A DNA stretch of 64,000 nt from Rhodocollybia butyracea (taxonomy: Eukaryota > Basidiomycota > Agaricomycetes > Agaricales > Omphalotaceae). Position numbers and translations under genes: made by a program. The notes beneath the pieces are model-generated. The model made no database searches, was not told the DNA's origin, and saw nothing but the letters and a program-made list of their open reading frames with translations. The DNA is taken from contig JADNRY010000042.1 in the NCBI GenBank assembly GCA_015501585.1, forward strand, positions 186,001 through 250,000. Reading direction: 5' to 3'. This document shows positions 10,402-21,735 of this stretch, one piece after another (within the stretch, counting starts at the first letter, position 1; the number at the start of each line of letters is the position of its first letter).

Positions 10402-13400
10402 ATGTCTTCGTCTGCCACTACCGTTAATGCGCTCACCGATACTCTCCTGAGTAACATCCCTACACTCAGTGCTTCTGGTTCCAACTGGACAATCTGGAAA
10501 CTTCGTTTCGAGGCTGCTCTTAAAGGCCACTTTGACGGTGTCGACATCAAGCCCGTCTTAACTGGTCCTAATACTGCGTCTGCCGAGGACCTTCATACCT
10601 GGTCAAAGAATGAAGCGACTGCCCGCAATCTCTTGATTTCCAAGGTTTGCGATTCCGTTGCACTGAAGATCGCGCGTTTTGGTACTGTTACTGAAGCATG
10701 GGCCGCCGTTGTTTCCGAGTTCACGGAAAAGTCTGGCTATGCTGAAGTTGACCTTCGACGTGGGTTTATGGACTCTACTTGCCCTCCAAAGGGTAACGTT
10801 TGTCAATTCCTAGAAGACCTGAACATGAAAAAAGAGAAACTTGCCGCTGTAGGTGTCGCTATTGATGATTCGGACCATCGTTCTACTATCCTCTGGGGTA
10901 TCCCTCATTACTACTCCACCTTTGCTTCCTCCATCATTACGTCTACACGCATTATCGACAAGACCAAGGTTGTTACACCAGCGGCCCTTGCTCAGGCTGT
11001 TGCTGAAGAGTATGACCACCAGAAAAGTCAACAGAATGCTCAGGGAGGGAAGCAGAAAGAGAAGAACGACAATGATGAGGCACTCGCTGTGAACTCACCG
11101 GCACAGCCTCAGAAGTCTGCGCAGAAGTCAAAGCGTACCTGCTGGAAATGCGGAAAGGAGGGACACTTGAAGCGTGACTGCAAAGTCAAAGTATCCGGGT
11201 CTGGTCAAGGATCCAAAGGTAACGCAGGGGCGGTCGAGTCTGATTCCGATTGGGAAGCAGGCGGTGCCTTTGCTGTTGATGATGAGGATCCCTGGAGTGA
11301 CTCCACATCTTCGTGCGGTGGTAATGACATGGTGTCTGACGACGGCGATGGTCTTTTGCTGTTCTCGGACATGGGTGATGCTGAAGTCCCGGATCTACCC
11401 GATGGCTTCGAAGAAGACTGGAGTGATGTTCTGTCTACTCACTCCGACACTTCCTCTCTTCTTGCAGCTCCTGTCATGAATGACGGAGGCGCCCCCTCCT
11501 GTGCTCGCTCTGAGCTATACGACTCTGGCTGCACCCGTCATATCAGTCCTTACCGCAATGACTTTGAGAACTTTGAAGCAATTCCTCCAAAGTCCTTCCG
11601 TACCGCAAACAAAGAGACATTTAGTGCCACTGGCACTGGTTCTATCACGGTGGATGTTCCTGCTGGCGTGGATGTCAACAAGCTCGAACTCACTGAAGTC
11701 ATGTATTCCCCCAAAGTCGGTTACACTCTTGTCTCCATCGGAAAGCTTGATGACCACAGTTTTACGGCAATGTTTGCGGATGGTAAGTGCACTATCCGTG
11801 CGCCTGGTGGTGAGCTTGTCGGAGAGGTCCCCAAGAACAAGGGAGGTGCTTATCGAGTTGACCAAAAGGTTGCGGATGGGGAAGCTGCAGCGCTGGAGAC
11901 GATCACGTTAGACCATCTCCATAAGCGCATGGGTCATATCTCACCTAAAGTTGCTCGCCATATGGTTACGAAAGGTTTCGCTACAGGCGTTCGACTCAAG
12001 AATGATGAGCCCCAGGACATTTTTTGCGAGTCCTGCATTTACGCCAAGGCTACACGCAAGCCTGTACCAAAGGAGAGACAGGAAGGATCCAGGGGCAAGG
12101 TTTTTGGCGAGGTAGTCCACTCGGACTTATGGGGTCCAGCAACGGTTCAGTCTCTGCAAGGAAAGCGCTACTATGTCTCATTCATCGATGATGCAAAACA
12201 CTGGGCTTACCTTGATTTTCTCCATGCCAAGGATGAAACATTCCGCTCCTACCATGAGTATGAAGCCTGGGCAAAGACCGAGCACGATGTCCCATCAAGG
12301 TCCTTCACTCCGACAATGGCGGCGAGTATACTGGAAAGGAGTTTGTTCTTTATTTGAAGACAAATGGTACAAAACAGAAACTCACTGTCCATGACACCCC
12401 TCAGCACAATGGCGTTGCGGAACGCTACAACCGCACTGTCATCGAGAAGGTCCAGGCGATGCTCCATTCCAGTGGGCTACCAAAGGCGTTGTGGGCGGAG
12501 GCTGTGCGTCATGCAGTGTGGGTCCTTAACCGTACGTCGACAAAGGCGCTGGATGGGATGACTCCTTTAGAGGCATCAACTGGGCAGAAACCGGACTTGC
12601 GTGGTTTGCGCGAGTGGGGTGAGAAGGTGTGGGTCCGAGTTGAGAAGGGCAATAAGCTTGGCGGGCGTGTTAGAGAAGGACGTTGGGTGGGCGTGAGTGA
12701 AAAGCGTAAAGGTTTTTGTGTTTATTGGCCAGATTCCCGTTCAATCACAGCCGAGCATAACGTCTACAGTGACAAGATGGCGGGAGTCAGTCGCGTTGAG
12801 GGGGAGGACTGGGATATCAACTTACCGACTCCCAGTGAGCAACCTCCTTCTCAGACGAAACCATCTTCTTCTACTCCGGTACCCCATGTTGAACCAACTC
12901 CTGATCCAGAGCCGGAATACTCATCGCATCCGGAAGCCTAGCCAGCGCGTCCATGATATTCTCGAAGGCCATACCCACTTACCGTCAGGTGTTCAAACAC
13001 CATCTACTCCTGCGCCCGTTAGCAAGCTTGAGGGGGAGAGTGAAGCGGGTCTGGTAGACTTGCTTGAGGATGAGGATTTTCTCCTCGAGTATGCTATGGT
13101 GGCTGAGACTAGTGATGCCAAAGCTCTTGAACCACGCACCTTAGCTGAAGCGAAACATTGTCCTGATTGGCCATTATGGGAGAAGGCTATAGAGGAGGAA
13201 CTGAAGATGTTGAAGGATATGGGTACTTGGGAAGTTGTCGAGAAGCCGGAAGGAGTTAACGTTGTTGGCTCCAAGTGGGTCTTCAAGGCAAAGAAAGATG
13301 CGGCCGGAAATGTGGTACGCTATAAGGCTCGTCTTGTTGCTCAAGGTTTTTCTCAGGTTCCTGGAGTTGACTACTTTGATACATATGCGCCGGTTGCACG

Positions 13401-13600
13401 CATGGCTTCTATTTGCGCTATTCTTGCGATGGCGGCTCACTTTGACATGGAAGTTCATCAGATCGACATAAAGGGCGCATATCTGAACGGTAAACTCACC
13501 GAGAATGAACAGATCTTCATGTCTCAACCTCCTGGCTTTCCGGAACCCGGTACATCACCTCGTCATGTTATCCATCTCCTCAAATCTCTTTATGGTTTTT
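10402..13600 (+). pseudogene. Truncated Ty1/copia gag-pol polyprotein
   Basis: Domains in order: Gag (SGSNWTIWKLRFEAALKG onward); a CCHC zinc knuckle, CWKCGKEGHLKRDC, near residue 245; an aspartic protease core, LYDSGCTRHISP; the GAG-pre-integrase HLHKRMGHIS...CESC; the integrase core with HSDLWGP and HSDNGGEY (the latter in the next frame); then the start of reverse transcriptase (GSKWVFKAKKDAAG, KARLVAQGF, YFDTYAPVARM, QIDIKGAYLNG). One frameshift lies near 12291-12297, where a base is missing before the IKVLHSDN segment. A second lies near 12918-12926. After LLKSLYGF the sequence leaves copia and becomes a reverse TLC-domain gene copy, so the YVDD box, RNase H and 3' LTR are gone. The element is dead in itself. 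Confidence 0.93.
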
Positions 13601-13617
13601 TTCCGGTCTTTTGTCTC

Positions 13618-14500
13618 TGTTCTCTCCTTCATCACGTTGGCGTTTCTTGAAGCCCTTTAGGCACCCCACGAACCACGTTGCGTGCGTAGGAAAGATACGC
13701 ATAAGGAAGACAGTGGGGACGATGGAGCCTATTTCCGGAGATGATGGTAACGGGATAGATAGATCTAGAGTGCATTGTGGTGAGAGGCGATAGAGGACGG
13801 TTCTTGGGGATATAATACGCGAGGCAGATGACATTATGGAAGAGAATCCGCGTGACAAAGGAGACGGCGAAGAGGACATTTGAAGCGGAGGCAGAGAAAA
13901 AAAGAGTGTTGAGAAACCAAGGACGAGTCGAAGAAGGTCGGGAACTGGAACGAGGCAAAGGAAAAATTAAAAAAAAGTTAGGACTTAAAAAGGACGTAGA
14001 ACACGACACACGAACCTCCATACAAGTGACCAAAGAAAAGACCTACGCCCATTTCTGGCGAATCACATTGTACGCGATAACGCTTGGATATAAGAGATGG
14101 TGGAGCCACCAAGTCACAATGCTTATTGATCCCGATAATATACTGCGCCAACCTGGCGCCAACCGACAGTTCACTATCCCAATAACAATTAGCGAAAAAA
14201 ATCCAGGTTGAAAATGGAAGACTCACGCGAACAAATACGCCTGAAAAAGCCGACTAGAACCAACGGACAACTCCGGAAAAGCCCTTACCGCACTAACGTC
14301 TCCTCTCGAAGCGAGATAATCCCAGACAAACGGCGCACTCGCCAAAGTCATTACACAGCTGGATATAGTAGTGATGATCCAGGAATTCTGTTTTGGCGAG
14401 GGAAAGGGCGGGGAAATGGCGGTAGTATGCGGAGACTAGGGCGGCGTAGGAGAGTAGGAACGTAGCATTGGGCCTAGTACGCCAATGGGACAAGAGCCAT
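13618..14500 (-). pseudogene. TLC-domain protein pseudogene (copy A)
   Basis: On the minus strand this matches the copy at 63073-64000 along its length. It opens with MALVPLAY and then a stop, where the intact copy reads MALVPSAQTQC. Later blocks (ASAPFVWDYLAS, FPELSVGSSRLFQ, NVLFAVSFVTRILF) are recognisable but spread over different frames. Its 3' end abuts the broken copia reverse transcriptase at about 13600-13618. TLC-domain (TRAM-LAG1-CLN8) proteins are multi-pass membrane proteins linked to lipid metabolism or sensing; this copy cannot encode one. Confidence 0.75.
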
Positions 14501-14833
14501 GGATGGCCGATGATCGATGAAAGGGCAGTGACTGAAGGAAAGAAAGAAAAAAGGTCAACACACATTGAAAGCCTGCTCACTGTACATGTGGCTAGCCTAA
14601 CTCACCAAGAACATCATCTTTCCATCAGCGTCCGGTATATTTACTGGTTCAAGAAGCGCCAAGAGATTATAGTGGTCAAGAGCGCCTAAAAACTACAAGC
14701 GCCCATTTTCTTTTCATACGATCATGTGCATCCACTCTCTCAATTCCATTCGTTAGTCCAGCTCAATACCTCGAGCTCTCTCTCAATCTTAGTCTGGAGA
14801 TCAAGGACAAGGACTACCACCACCAAATGCTTG

Positions 14834-15179
14834 TCAACTAACCAAATCCTGTTGTAAACAGGTTTCGCAGAAGGGTTGATGGAGAGGGCATTCAGTCGAT
14901 AACATTATCATAAGAATGAACAAAACACGTTCGAGATCACCGACGGTCTGAGGATCCAGATCAACGGCAGGCAGAAAGTCATCTTCAGAGCATTTGTATG
15001 CTGTACTTAGTCCAGAGATATCGATCCACGGCGATTGCAAGTTTGTACCATATGTACCATCAAATTAACTTACATATTTAATTTCATAGCGTAACGTAAC
15101 TCACATTACGAACTGAGAATGGAGGCCGCAGAAACTTGACGATGTTGAACAGGATCTCGTTGGGAAGTTCAACGAGCAT
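14834..15179 (-). pseudogene. F-box protein gene fragment
   Basis: From the ATG at 15177-15179 the minus strand reads MLVELPNEILFNIVKFLRP, a clear N-terminal F-box helix. A consensus donor (GTGAGT) follows. Downstream, the frame AYKCSEDDFLPAVDLDP runs to a stop near 14834, but the acceptor I can find leaves the wrong phase. The fragment stops about 330 bases short of the TLC pseudogene and lies just outside the CACTA-like element at 15307. I read it as the truncated 5' end of an F-box gene. F-box proteins bring substrates to SCF ubiquitin ligases. Confidence 0.45.
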
Positions 15180-15319
15180 GACGGTGCTAAGATGGTGGTA
15201 GGAGGAAGTACTCTGAGCGCTTACTTATATCGGTAAAAAAGAATCCTTTTTTTAAAGAGGTATGAACTATCAGTCACCCAGGAAGCTATAACAGAAGCCC
15301 ACCCTACACTGCGGGAAGG

Positions 15320-15645
15320 GAAGACAGTAATATAACGACCTAACAGACATTAAATCTGACTGTACAAGACATTAAATAGTACTGTCTAGACATGCAGTAT
15401 TACTGTCTCAGACAGTCAAGGTTACTGGCAAAGACAGTAAGGATTCCTGACTGCATTCCCAAGAACTGTCTTTTGACAGTAATCCTTACTGTCAAGACAG
15501 TAGCCATTACTGTCCCAGGGCAGTAGTCATAACTGTCTTAGGCAGTAGCCTTGAGTGTGTCAGGACAGTCATATCTAATGCACAAGGGCAGTTATATCAA
15601 CTGTCTACAAAAATACAGTTATATTGAATGTATCAAATACTATAC
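15320..15645. repeat. Left subterminal ACTGTC/GACAGT array
   Basis: About a dozen copies of ACTGTC or its complement GACAGT occur here. Several are paired head to head as short hairpins, such as ACTGTCTTTTGACAGT and ACTGTCAAGACAGT. The array sits just inside the left TIR of the CACTA-like element and mirrors the array at its right end. Confidence 0.8.
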
Positions 15646-15799
15646 ACAGGCCTACTAGTACTACTATCTATTCTCGCAAAGCAGAGACCTCGACCGGCCA
15701 AACGCTCTCATCCCAGTTGTTATCCCGCAATGTATAAAGGGAGAAATGGCTCACCTATTACCGAGATTGACTAGTACATCATGAAACCCCTACAAAATG

Positions 15800-16931
15800 T
15801 TTTTAGAAAAGGAAATATCGGGTAATGGAAGCATACCATTGAGATTTACTCAATCGGAGTGTCGTTCCCGAGATCCATGCAATGCACATGGACAATGTAG
15901 AAACAATGATGAAAAATTCGAGAATATCAGTATAACCACAAAGTTCAGCTTTGACATGCTACTCTCGAGAAGATGATTCATACCTGGAGGCGAGAACATG
16001 AAGTACTGCACCACTAAACAGCTTGATCTTCACAAGCGAGTCAACAGTTTTTGTGAACGAGGGTATTGATCTATAGATGATACCAGCTTTTATCCTCCAA
16101 AAGGGTTCGCAAAGTGGGAGTTGACAATCGACTATCGGGAGGGCCATCAGAATCCTGAAATAAAGCTTTCGTCAATTGCCTTGCACTCTGAAAAATGGAT
16201 ACCGTGTACATGTTTCGAAGTCAAAGTGACCTAAAAGAAAGTCAGAAAACCATCGAGACAGAGAAAGGCCAACTTATCAAAAGTAGGTAGTCTGCACGCT
16301 GATGAAAGGCGCGAGTAATGGATTAATGCCCGCCAGAGACCATGGTATCGAGTATACGAGGAAAGCAATTGAGAACACCCTAGACTTTGACTTGAGACAG
16401 AAGATATCAAAGGAGCCGGCAAAATGGCAGGTCTGGTGTTTTAGGAAATGGCAAGATTGTATACAAGGAGTCGGAGCGGGGTTGTGTGTAGCCTGTTCGA
16501 TGGGCGGGCCTCCAGAAACGAAAAGAAATTGTGTGATGAGAGCTTATGGTGATATCCTCTGAGAGCTAGCGGAACGGGTAGATCAAGACCCGTTAGACAT
16601 GAGTGTAGTGTATGCGTAGTGCCGCTGATAGAAGAACGCAACCAAATGTAAACCTGGAGAAAACTGACAAGTTTAAACACGGAATCAGAGAGAGAAAAGT
16701 CACCTATGCAAGGCCCAGGACCTTTCAGCATTCATAACACCTGGCATCAGCCTCTTCACCCGACCCCAATTGCTGAAAAGATCCTTAAAAGCCAACTTTT
16801 TCGATTTCGCCAAGAAGGGCCCATATAGAAGCCGAATCACGTCAGATAAGCGAAATTACTGTCAACACATAGATAACGAAGGGCCAGGATGAGAAAGAGG
16901 CAGTTTTTACCTGTAGAAGAAGGCGGAACAT
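15800..16931 (-). other. Possible host gene fragment captured in the transposon
   Basis: Minus-strand exon-like pieces with splice-like borders follow one another: a short start MFRLLLQ at 16931, then KLAFKDLFSNWGRVKRLMPG with MNAERSWALHR, then FTFGCVLLSAALRIHYTHV, and farther on IVDCQLPLCEPFWRIKAG. I could not join them in one frame to the end and do not recognise a named domain. The amino-acid texture is protein-like, not transposase-like. I infer a captured or decayed multi-exon gene; it could also be a novel gene of the element itself. Confidence 0.3.
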
Positions 16932-17559
16932 GGTGGTAGTAGTCAGAGAGACGCGACGCGTCTGTCAAAAAGTCAATGACGTCATATCAAATGTGGCTGT
17001 GCCACTATTCGAAATCGATAAGTTCGAGCCGAGCTACAGTCTAGCTCTTTTGCCCCACCGTGTCGTATCATTTTGTAGTCTAAAATTCCGTTCGAGTTCT
17101 GAAATTACCATGCTGGCTCTAAGCTGAACCCGATTTCCAACTTCTCTCGGCACTCTGGCTGGTGAAATTGATAGAAATCGTCAATTTCTTTTTGAGATTT
17201 TCCATGATAAGATCCGCAAAGTGTCCTAAGGATAAGATTATGAAGCGGCGATGACGGCCGATCAAAGTGAACTCTGCTTCCAGCTTTTATCGCGTCCCAA
17301 TTTTTGTTTCCCATCCACCCTTCCAAAAATTAACCTGTATACATTGATCGCTCCATCTTGTACCGCCGCCTTTTTTCCCATCCACGCGCCAGGCCAAGCT
17401 TAGGCAAATCCCCTATTATCTACTATTACAGGTATGTGGTTCAATCCATGGACCCGTCACTTTCCGTATGTTATCGAGTTATTGGCCGAACTGGATATTA
17501 TTCCACTCACACTATGTCCTATATTTTAGTTGGCATTTTTAGGTGCTTGTTGCACGCTA

Positions 17560-17825
17560 GTAGAGGTCTAAGTACGCTCAGTAAAACTGATATTAGGATA
17601 CTGACAGTTACAATAACTATTCTACGGTCAGTCCATATAACTGACCCGAAAATATGGGACAGTTATTATGCCTGGCCATATAAATATGGACAGTATATAT
17701 TACTGCCCCACAAAAGGACAGTAGGTATAACTGTCTTCATAGACAGTACATACAACTGTCTTCATAGACAGTACATACAACTGTCCTACAAAAGACAGTA
17801 AAGGTTACTGTATTTTTACAGAATT
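17560..17825. repeat. Right subterminal ACTGTC/GACAGT array
   Basis: About ten ACTGTC/GACAGT words occur here. They include a directly repeated unit, ACTGTCTTCATAGACAGT, spaced by ACATACA. The array is in mirrored orientation to the one at 15320-15645 and ends at the right TIR. Confidence 0.8.
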
Positions 17826-17847
17826 ACTGACTTCTCTTCCCGTAGTG

Positions 17848-19576
17848 CCTACTAGAAGAATGCAAAGGAGTAACTACTCACGAGTCAAAACTTAGGGCAC
17901 CATCTCGCATTTGAGTCTGGCAGGGGTCACAACACAACTGCGTCGGACCGCACCAGCTATACGGCAAAATCACCTAGCCCGTGCCAGATCGTGCGGCACG
18001 CTACATCTCACTAAGCAACTAGGGTTTACTAACCGCATGGTACATGCATGTTCAAGCAAGTTTGGTCAAGGTGCTCCGTCAAGGTGCTCCGCCATGCTGT
18101 TCTGAGAAGCTGAGTGCGTGGCAGTAATTCATCTGCAAAACCCAAGGCAAAACTTGGGTTTTGAGCGGAGCGGTTCTATTCGGTTGCTATTCAGTCCATA
18201 GCACCCCAGAGCAAGGGTACTGGCTGTAGAGCACTCTGAGCAGCTCTGGGTTGCTATGGCTGCTATGGCTGCTATAGAGCGCTCCAGAGCACTCCATAGA
18301 AGCCATAATTCATCCCATGTTTTTCAGATAAGTGTGTTTTGAATTCTAGTAGTACCTAGTGACCTCCTTGTTCCTGTACTATTTGTGTACTAGTCCCCCC
18401 GCCATCAAATTGAATGATCAGGCCCTTGCTGGTGCTTAATTAATTCTCTACATGTCGGAGAACTTCTTTCTCCTTCATGAAATGGACTTTAGAGCGGCGT
18501 GCACAGCTGTTATCTCTCTCCTTGTATTCCAGAGATACATCAACTGTGCATACAGGTCCCATACATCCAAATGTCATTTCCGCTATTTCTGCGTATTCAA
18601 TTGCGGACTTGCGGAGGAAATGGGTAATTTTGATTTATCATTTGATGCATGGTGCACTAAGGTTGCATGTAGGGGTTGACTTGCACTACTTATCTCGATA
18701 TATATTTGTCTTTTAACATTTTCACTGAACCCATATAGATGTACTTATCCCATAATTTTGTGCCAGTACTGCCAAGACTGATTCAGAAAAACTTGTGCAG
18801 TAGATGTTTGGATTGGGATGTCTGTTGTGATATTCAGCAAGTAGCCTTGGTACCTAAAGTAACGCTCCGATCGGGTTTAACAGATGGCGTGATACTGAGT
18901 CCGGGTGGAAATTAATTTCGAACGCAATATGATCTCTTGTTACTCTAGACTACATCTGGCCAATACCAGCGGGGGAGCTTCCAATGCTTCGAATAGGGTG
19001 ATTAGTTAACTCCAGCCTAAATATATAGAGTGTCCTTTGCGATGAACGCAAAGTCTGAGTCTGAGAAGGCTGGCAGTAAGTATGTGATTGAAGAAATTCT
19101 TCCCATGGTTATTGTAGCCATTGTTGGAGTTGTAACTTGTTCCCTGGCTTTTTTTTCTGGTGGTCCGTGGAGGTCTCGCCTCTTAGCTTCTGAATATGTC
19201 TGATGCATCCGAGTGACATTAAAGCTAAATCTTGACTTATTGAACTTAGAAGTTAGGAGACCCCTTGTAATTATTGCATGGGGCAGTCTCTGGAGCGAAG
19301 AGAACAACAATTGGGGTTCACTTTGGCCTAGAATACTAATGAAAGTTTAAGTCATTTAATGATATGATTCCGTGAATCATATCAGTCCATATCATGGGTC
19401 AACACTCTACCGAGCCAGTCTTCGACATTATGTACATGCGATTCAAGAATCACTTGACCAGATATGAGGCCAGTAGTATTTGGCCCGCTTACAGCAGGCA
19501 GTTCAACTCCAAGATATAAAAGAGATACTGCTTCTCATACCATCTCAGTGCAGACCAAAGCTACACTTTCAGCACC
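17848..19576. other. Intergenic region with simple repeats and one strong hairpin
   Basis: No gene is recognisable. A perfect 10-base-stem hairpin lies at 18137-18162 (AAAACCCAAG, six-base loop, complement). Just after it, 18180-18310 is built from GCTATGG and GAGCACTC words in tandem and inverted order. The last 80 bases before 19577 contain AAGATATAAAAGAG near 19511, a likely TATA box for the secreted protein gene. Confidence 0.45.
19508..19520 (+). promoter_or_regulatory. TATA box of the secreted protein gene
   Basis: GATATAAAAGAG lies about 65 bases before the start codon at 19577, a usual spacing for a fungal TATA box and short 5' leader. Confidence 0.5.
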
Positions 19577-20131
19577 ATGCAACTCTCATTCAAATCGCTC
19601 CTCTACATTGCTGCTACTGCGACGACTATTGTTAACGCTGCCATTATTGGGTCTGACACTGTGGTGAGCCATTGATTACAATACACTAGAGCGTGTTCTT
19701 AGCCTGACACATACTGCAGGACAGTCCTGACGCCATTGCCGCAGGAATGGTTTGCAGTGACCCTGGAGTTCAGGGAGACTGCGAGACGCTCAGTGTCACC
19801 ACTCTCCCAAGCCCATGTGCTCCGCTTCCCGGTGGCTTGTCTAAAACGTTGACAAGCTTGAAACTGAATGCAGGTTTTACCTGTACCTTCTATGTGTGAG
19901 TTTGTGTAGCCAGATTTTTTGTGCAAGCTAGCACCTATGCTGTGACTTCCTAGATCTGCAACTTGTGATGTCAGTGCTGCCCAAGGTTTCGCTAAGATCC
20001 TCCCAACCGGAGCTGCGGATTTTTCTAACATGGGTTACAACAATGCCTTGCAGAGTTTTACCTGCGCTTGTGAGAATAATGTTCTTCCATCGGTCCAACT
20101 TTTACTCATGCGTTATATTACAGCCACTTGA
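19577..20131 (+). CDS. Small secreted cysteine-containing protein
   Basis: Four exons with introns after ACTGTG (19663), in TATGT, and in the penultimate codons join without frameshift. The protein starts with a signal peptide (MQLSFKSLLYIAATATTIVN) and continues into a domain of about 90 residues with six cysteines: VCSD, GDCE, PSPC, FTCT, ATCD and the C-terminal FTCAST. The spacing, with LPSPCAPLP, LTSLKLNAGFTCTFY and a final Ser-Phe-x-Cys, resembles small secreted proteins of agaricomycetes that look like beta/gamma-crystallin-type domains. Function is unknown; such proteins are often regulated in fruiting or plant contact. The last short intron (gtgaga...ttacag) fixes the end as FTCAST; reading through it would instead add a poorly supported tail. 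Confidence 0.75.
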
Positions 20132-20289
20132 ACTGGCCTTTGGCCTTCTGTTTGCTCAATACGCGATTACATAGCTCAGGATAGTGAAATTGGTTTCTTG
20201 ACCCATCTGTTATACGAATATGTACTTGTATGATTTTGTGTGAAAAATTGCCTTTGTGAAATAAGTGCCATATCCTCAGCTGTCGTATC

Positions 20290-20655
20290 GACGTCGTAGA
20301 ATTCGGAGTACTAAGTATGGAGGTGACATTGCCGGTGTGGTTTTTGGAGCCATCTTTGGAATATGTCTATTTGGGTTGACCTTATGAGCAACAATAAGGA
20401 GAGCAGGAAGAAAACCAGCTCTACTTATTGCCAGCCCAACCACGCCAGATGGAATCGACGCTACTAGTATGGACTACGCCTGACTCAACAAATGTATACC
20501 AAAAATCCTCAATCTTGAAGACATGTTTGCTATCGATGCAACCGAAGGCGGAAAGTCTGCCCTTTTTGGTGTTCCTATCCTTGTCCTCAACGAAATATCT
20601 CGGGATCCTAGCGCTTACCCCGCATCTACCATTTCTATCCGTTCGAAGGCTGTGG
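20290..20655 (+). pseudogene. Remnant of a single-pass membrane protein gene
   Basis: GGDIAGVVFGAIFGICLFGLT followed by a basic SRKK-type stretch is the usual Gly-rich transmembrane segment plus stop-transfer of agaricomycete single-pass surface proteins. After it, in shifted frames, comes ILNLEDMFAIDATEGGKSA. The frame changes just after the helix and no upstream ectodomain is found, so I call it a remnant with low confidence. Confidence 0.3.
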
Positions 20656-20659
20656 GAGT

Positions 20660-21320
20660 TCACATGCCAAATCTGCAATCAGGTAGATATACCTGATCGG
20701 CGTGTTATGTGCCCGAGTATGTCTTTTTTATCTTTTATTGAGGTTTTGGAAGTTCCATGAACATTTTTGAACAGCTCTTCCTGAGCTGTTCTGTAGTGTG
20801 CTTCAACAGTCATAAATTCTCTTCCGGAGGTACTTTGGTTCTTGGCTATGAATGCGCTGTTATGAAACCCAGCTCAGAAGAATCACTTGCTATGCCAGTA
20901 GTATCGTCGATACTGATTCTCCCGTCATTAACTAACTTCGCTCTGAATGACCTCCTCTGACTGCAGCGGACGCTGGACGTCGGAGATGGGAGGATATCAG
21001 ATCTGAAGAGAGCCACCCGCACCCTCATTCTCAACCCGAGTATCCGTCGCACTAGCCAAGGTGATCCAAGGTGCCGTGCAGGATAAACATGGTAAGGATG
21101 GGAAAGGAACATTGAGTTTGGACTGGGATTTGACTGGGATCCTTGTGTGTTTTCGAGCCGCATCGGGGTATCACTGGCGTATCCTCTTATCTGCTTATAA
21201 GGACTGGAATACGTTAGGAACGCCACAGGTATTTAATAAAATAAAAGATGCACAGATGAAGCAGAAGGCTCGCATGGAAGAGACGATTGCCAGGGATAAG
21301 TTGCGAAAGTGACTGCAGAT
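20660..21320 (+). pseudogene. HIT-type zinc finger gene remnant (copy 1)
   Basis: The DNA matches the gene at 61192-62185 in its finger exon (ATGCCAAATCTGCAATCAGG, GATCGGCGTGTTATGT), in the second finger exon (CTGTAGTGTGCTTC) and again in its 3' end (GGTGCCGTGCAGGATAAACA). Frames are broken by several indels and stops. It ends near 21320, shortly before the F-box gene's 3' end. Confidence 0.6.
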
Positions 21321-21735
21321 GATAAGAGATTCCGCCAGGCTGGATCGATGCAGAACAAGCACTTGATGAGAGGGAGTAGGTTCCATCTGAATCGGGACAT
21401 GTGTTGAAAAGAAATGACTGGCTCAAGTCATGATATGCGGAGAAAATTGAAGTAGTCGCAGCACTACCTTAATCTCTCATCTATTTCAATACTTAATACT
21501 ACTTATCCTCGGCATGTCAGGTTGTTCAAGTCGATGACGCTGCGGGTCCGGAAAGTATCGGTTCCGAGCTAGAACACGAGCCAATCCATGTTCATCAAGC
21601 ACTCTACCCACCAAGCACTCAAGCAGATAGTTATCATATTGTACATCATTGCCTCTTCCCAAAAAACACGTTCCTACATCCCAAACTCTACTACCTGAAG
21701 AGTAAACTCAAGCTTTTCCAATCCAAAGGACCTCC

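Larger units (their letters stand above)
15307..17847. mobile_element. CACTA-like DNA transposon, 2541 bases, non-autonomous
   Basis: The left end reads CACTGCGGGAAGGGAAGACA. The right end, read on the other strand, is CACTACGGGAAGAGAAGTCA. The match continues through AGTAAT, so the TIR is about 24 bases with three mismatches. CCTA flanks both sides (15303-15306 and 17848-17851) as a target-site duplication. Inside both ends lie arrays of ACTGTC/GACAGT words, like the subterminal repeats that bind transposase in En/Spm (CACTA) elements. I see no transposase domain, so it is probably moved in trans. The centre carries a minus-strand gene-like segment. Superfamily assignment rests on the CACT terminus and the subterminal repeats; the 4-base duplication is slightly unlike the classical 3 bases. 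Confidence 0.72.

Noticed and set aside
11174..11911. Additional plus-strand frames within copia
   Set aside because: They are alternate-frame shadows of the gag-pol sequence.
15320..15645. CRISPR-like array
   Set aside because: The repeats are 6-base inverted words with variable spacing in a eukaryotic genome, just inside transposon ends.
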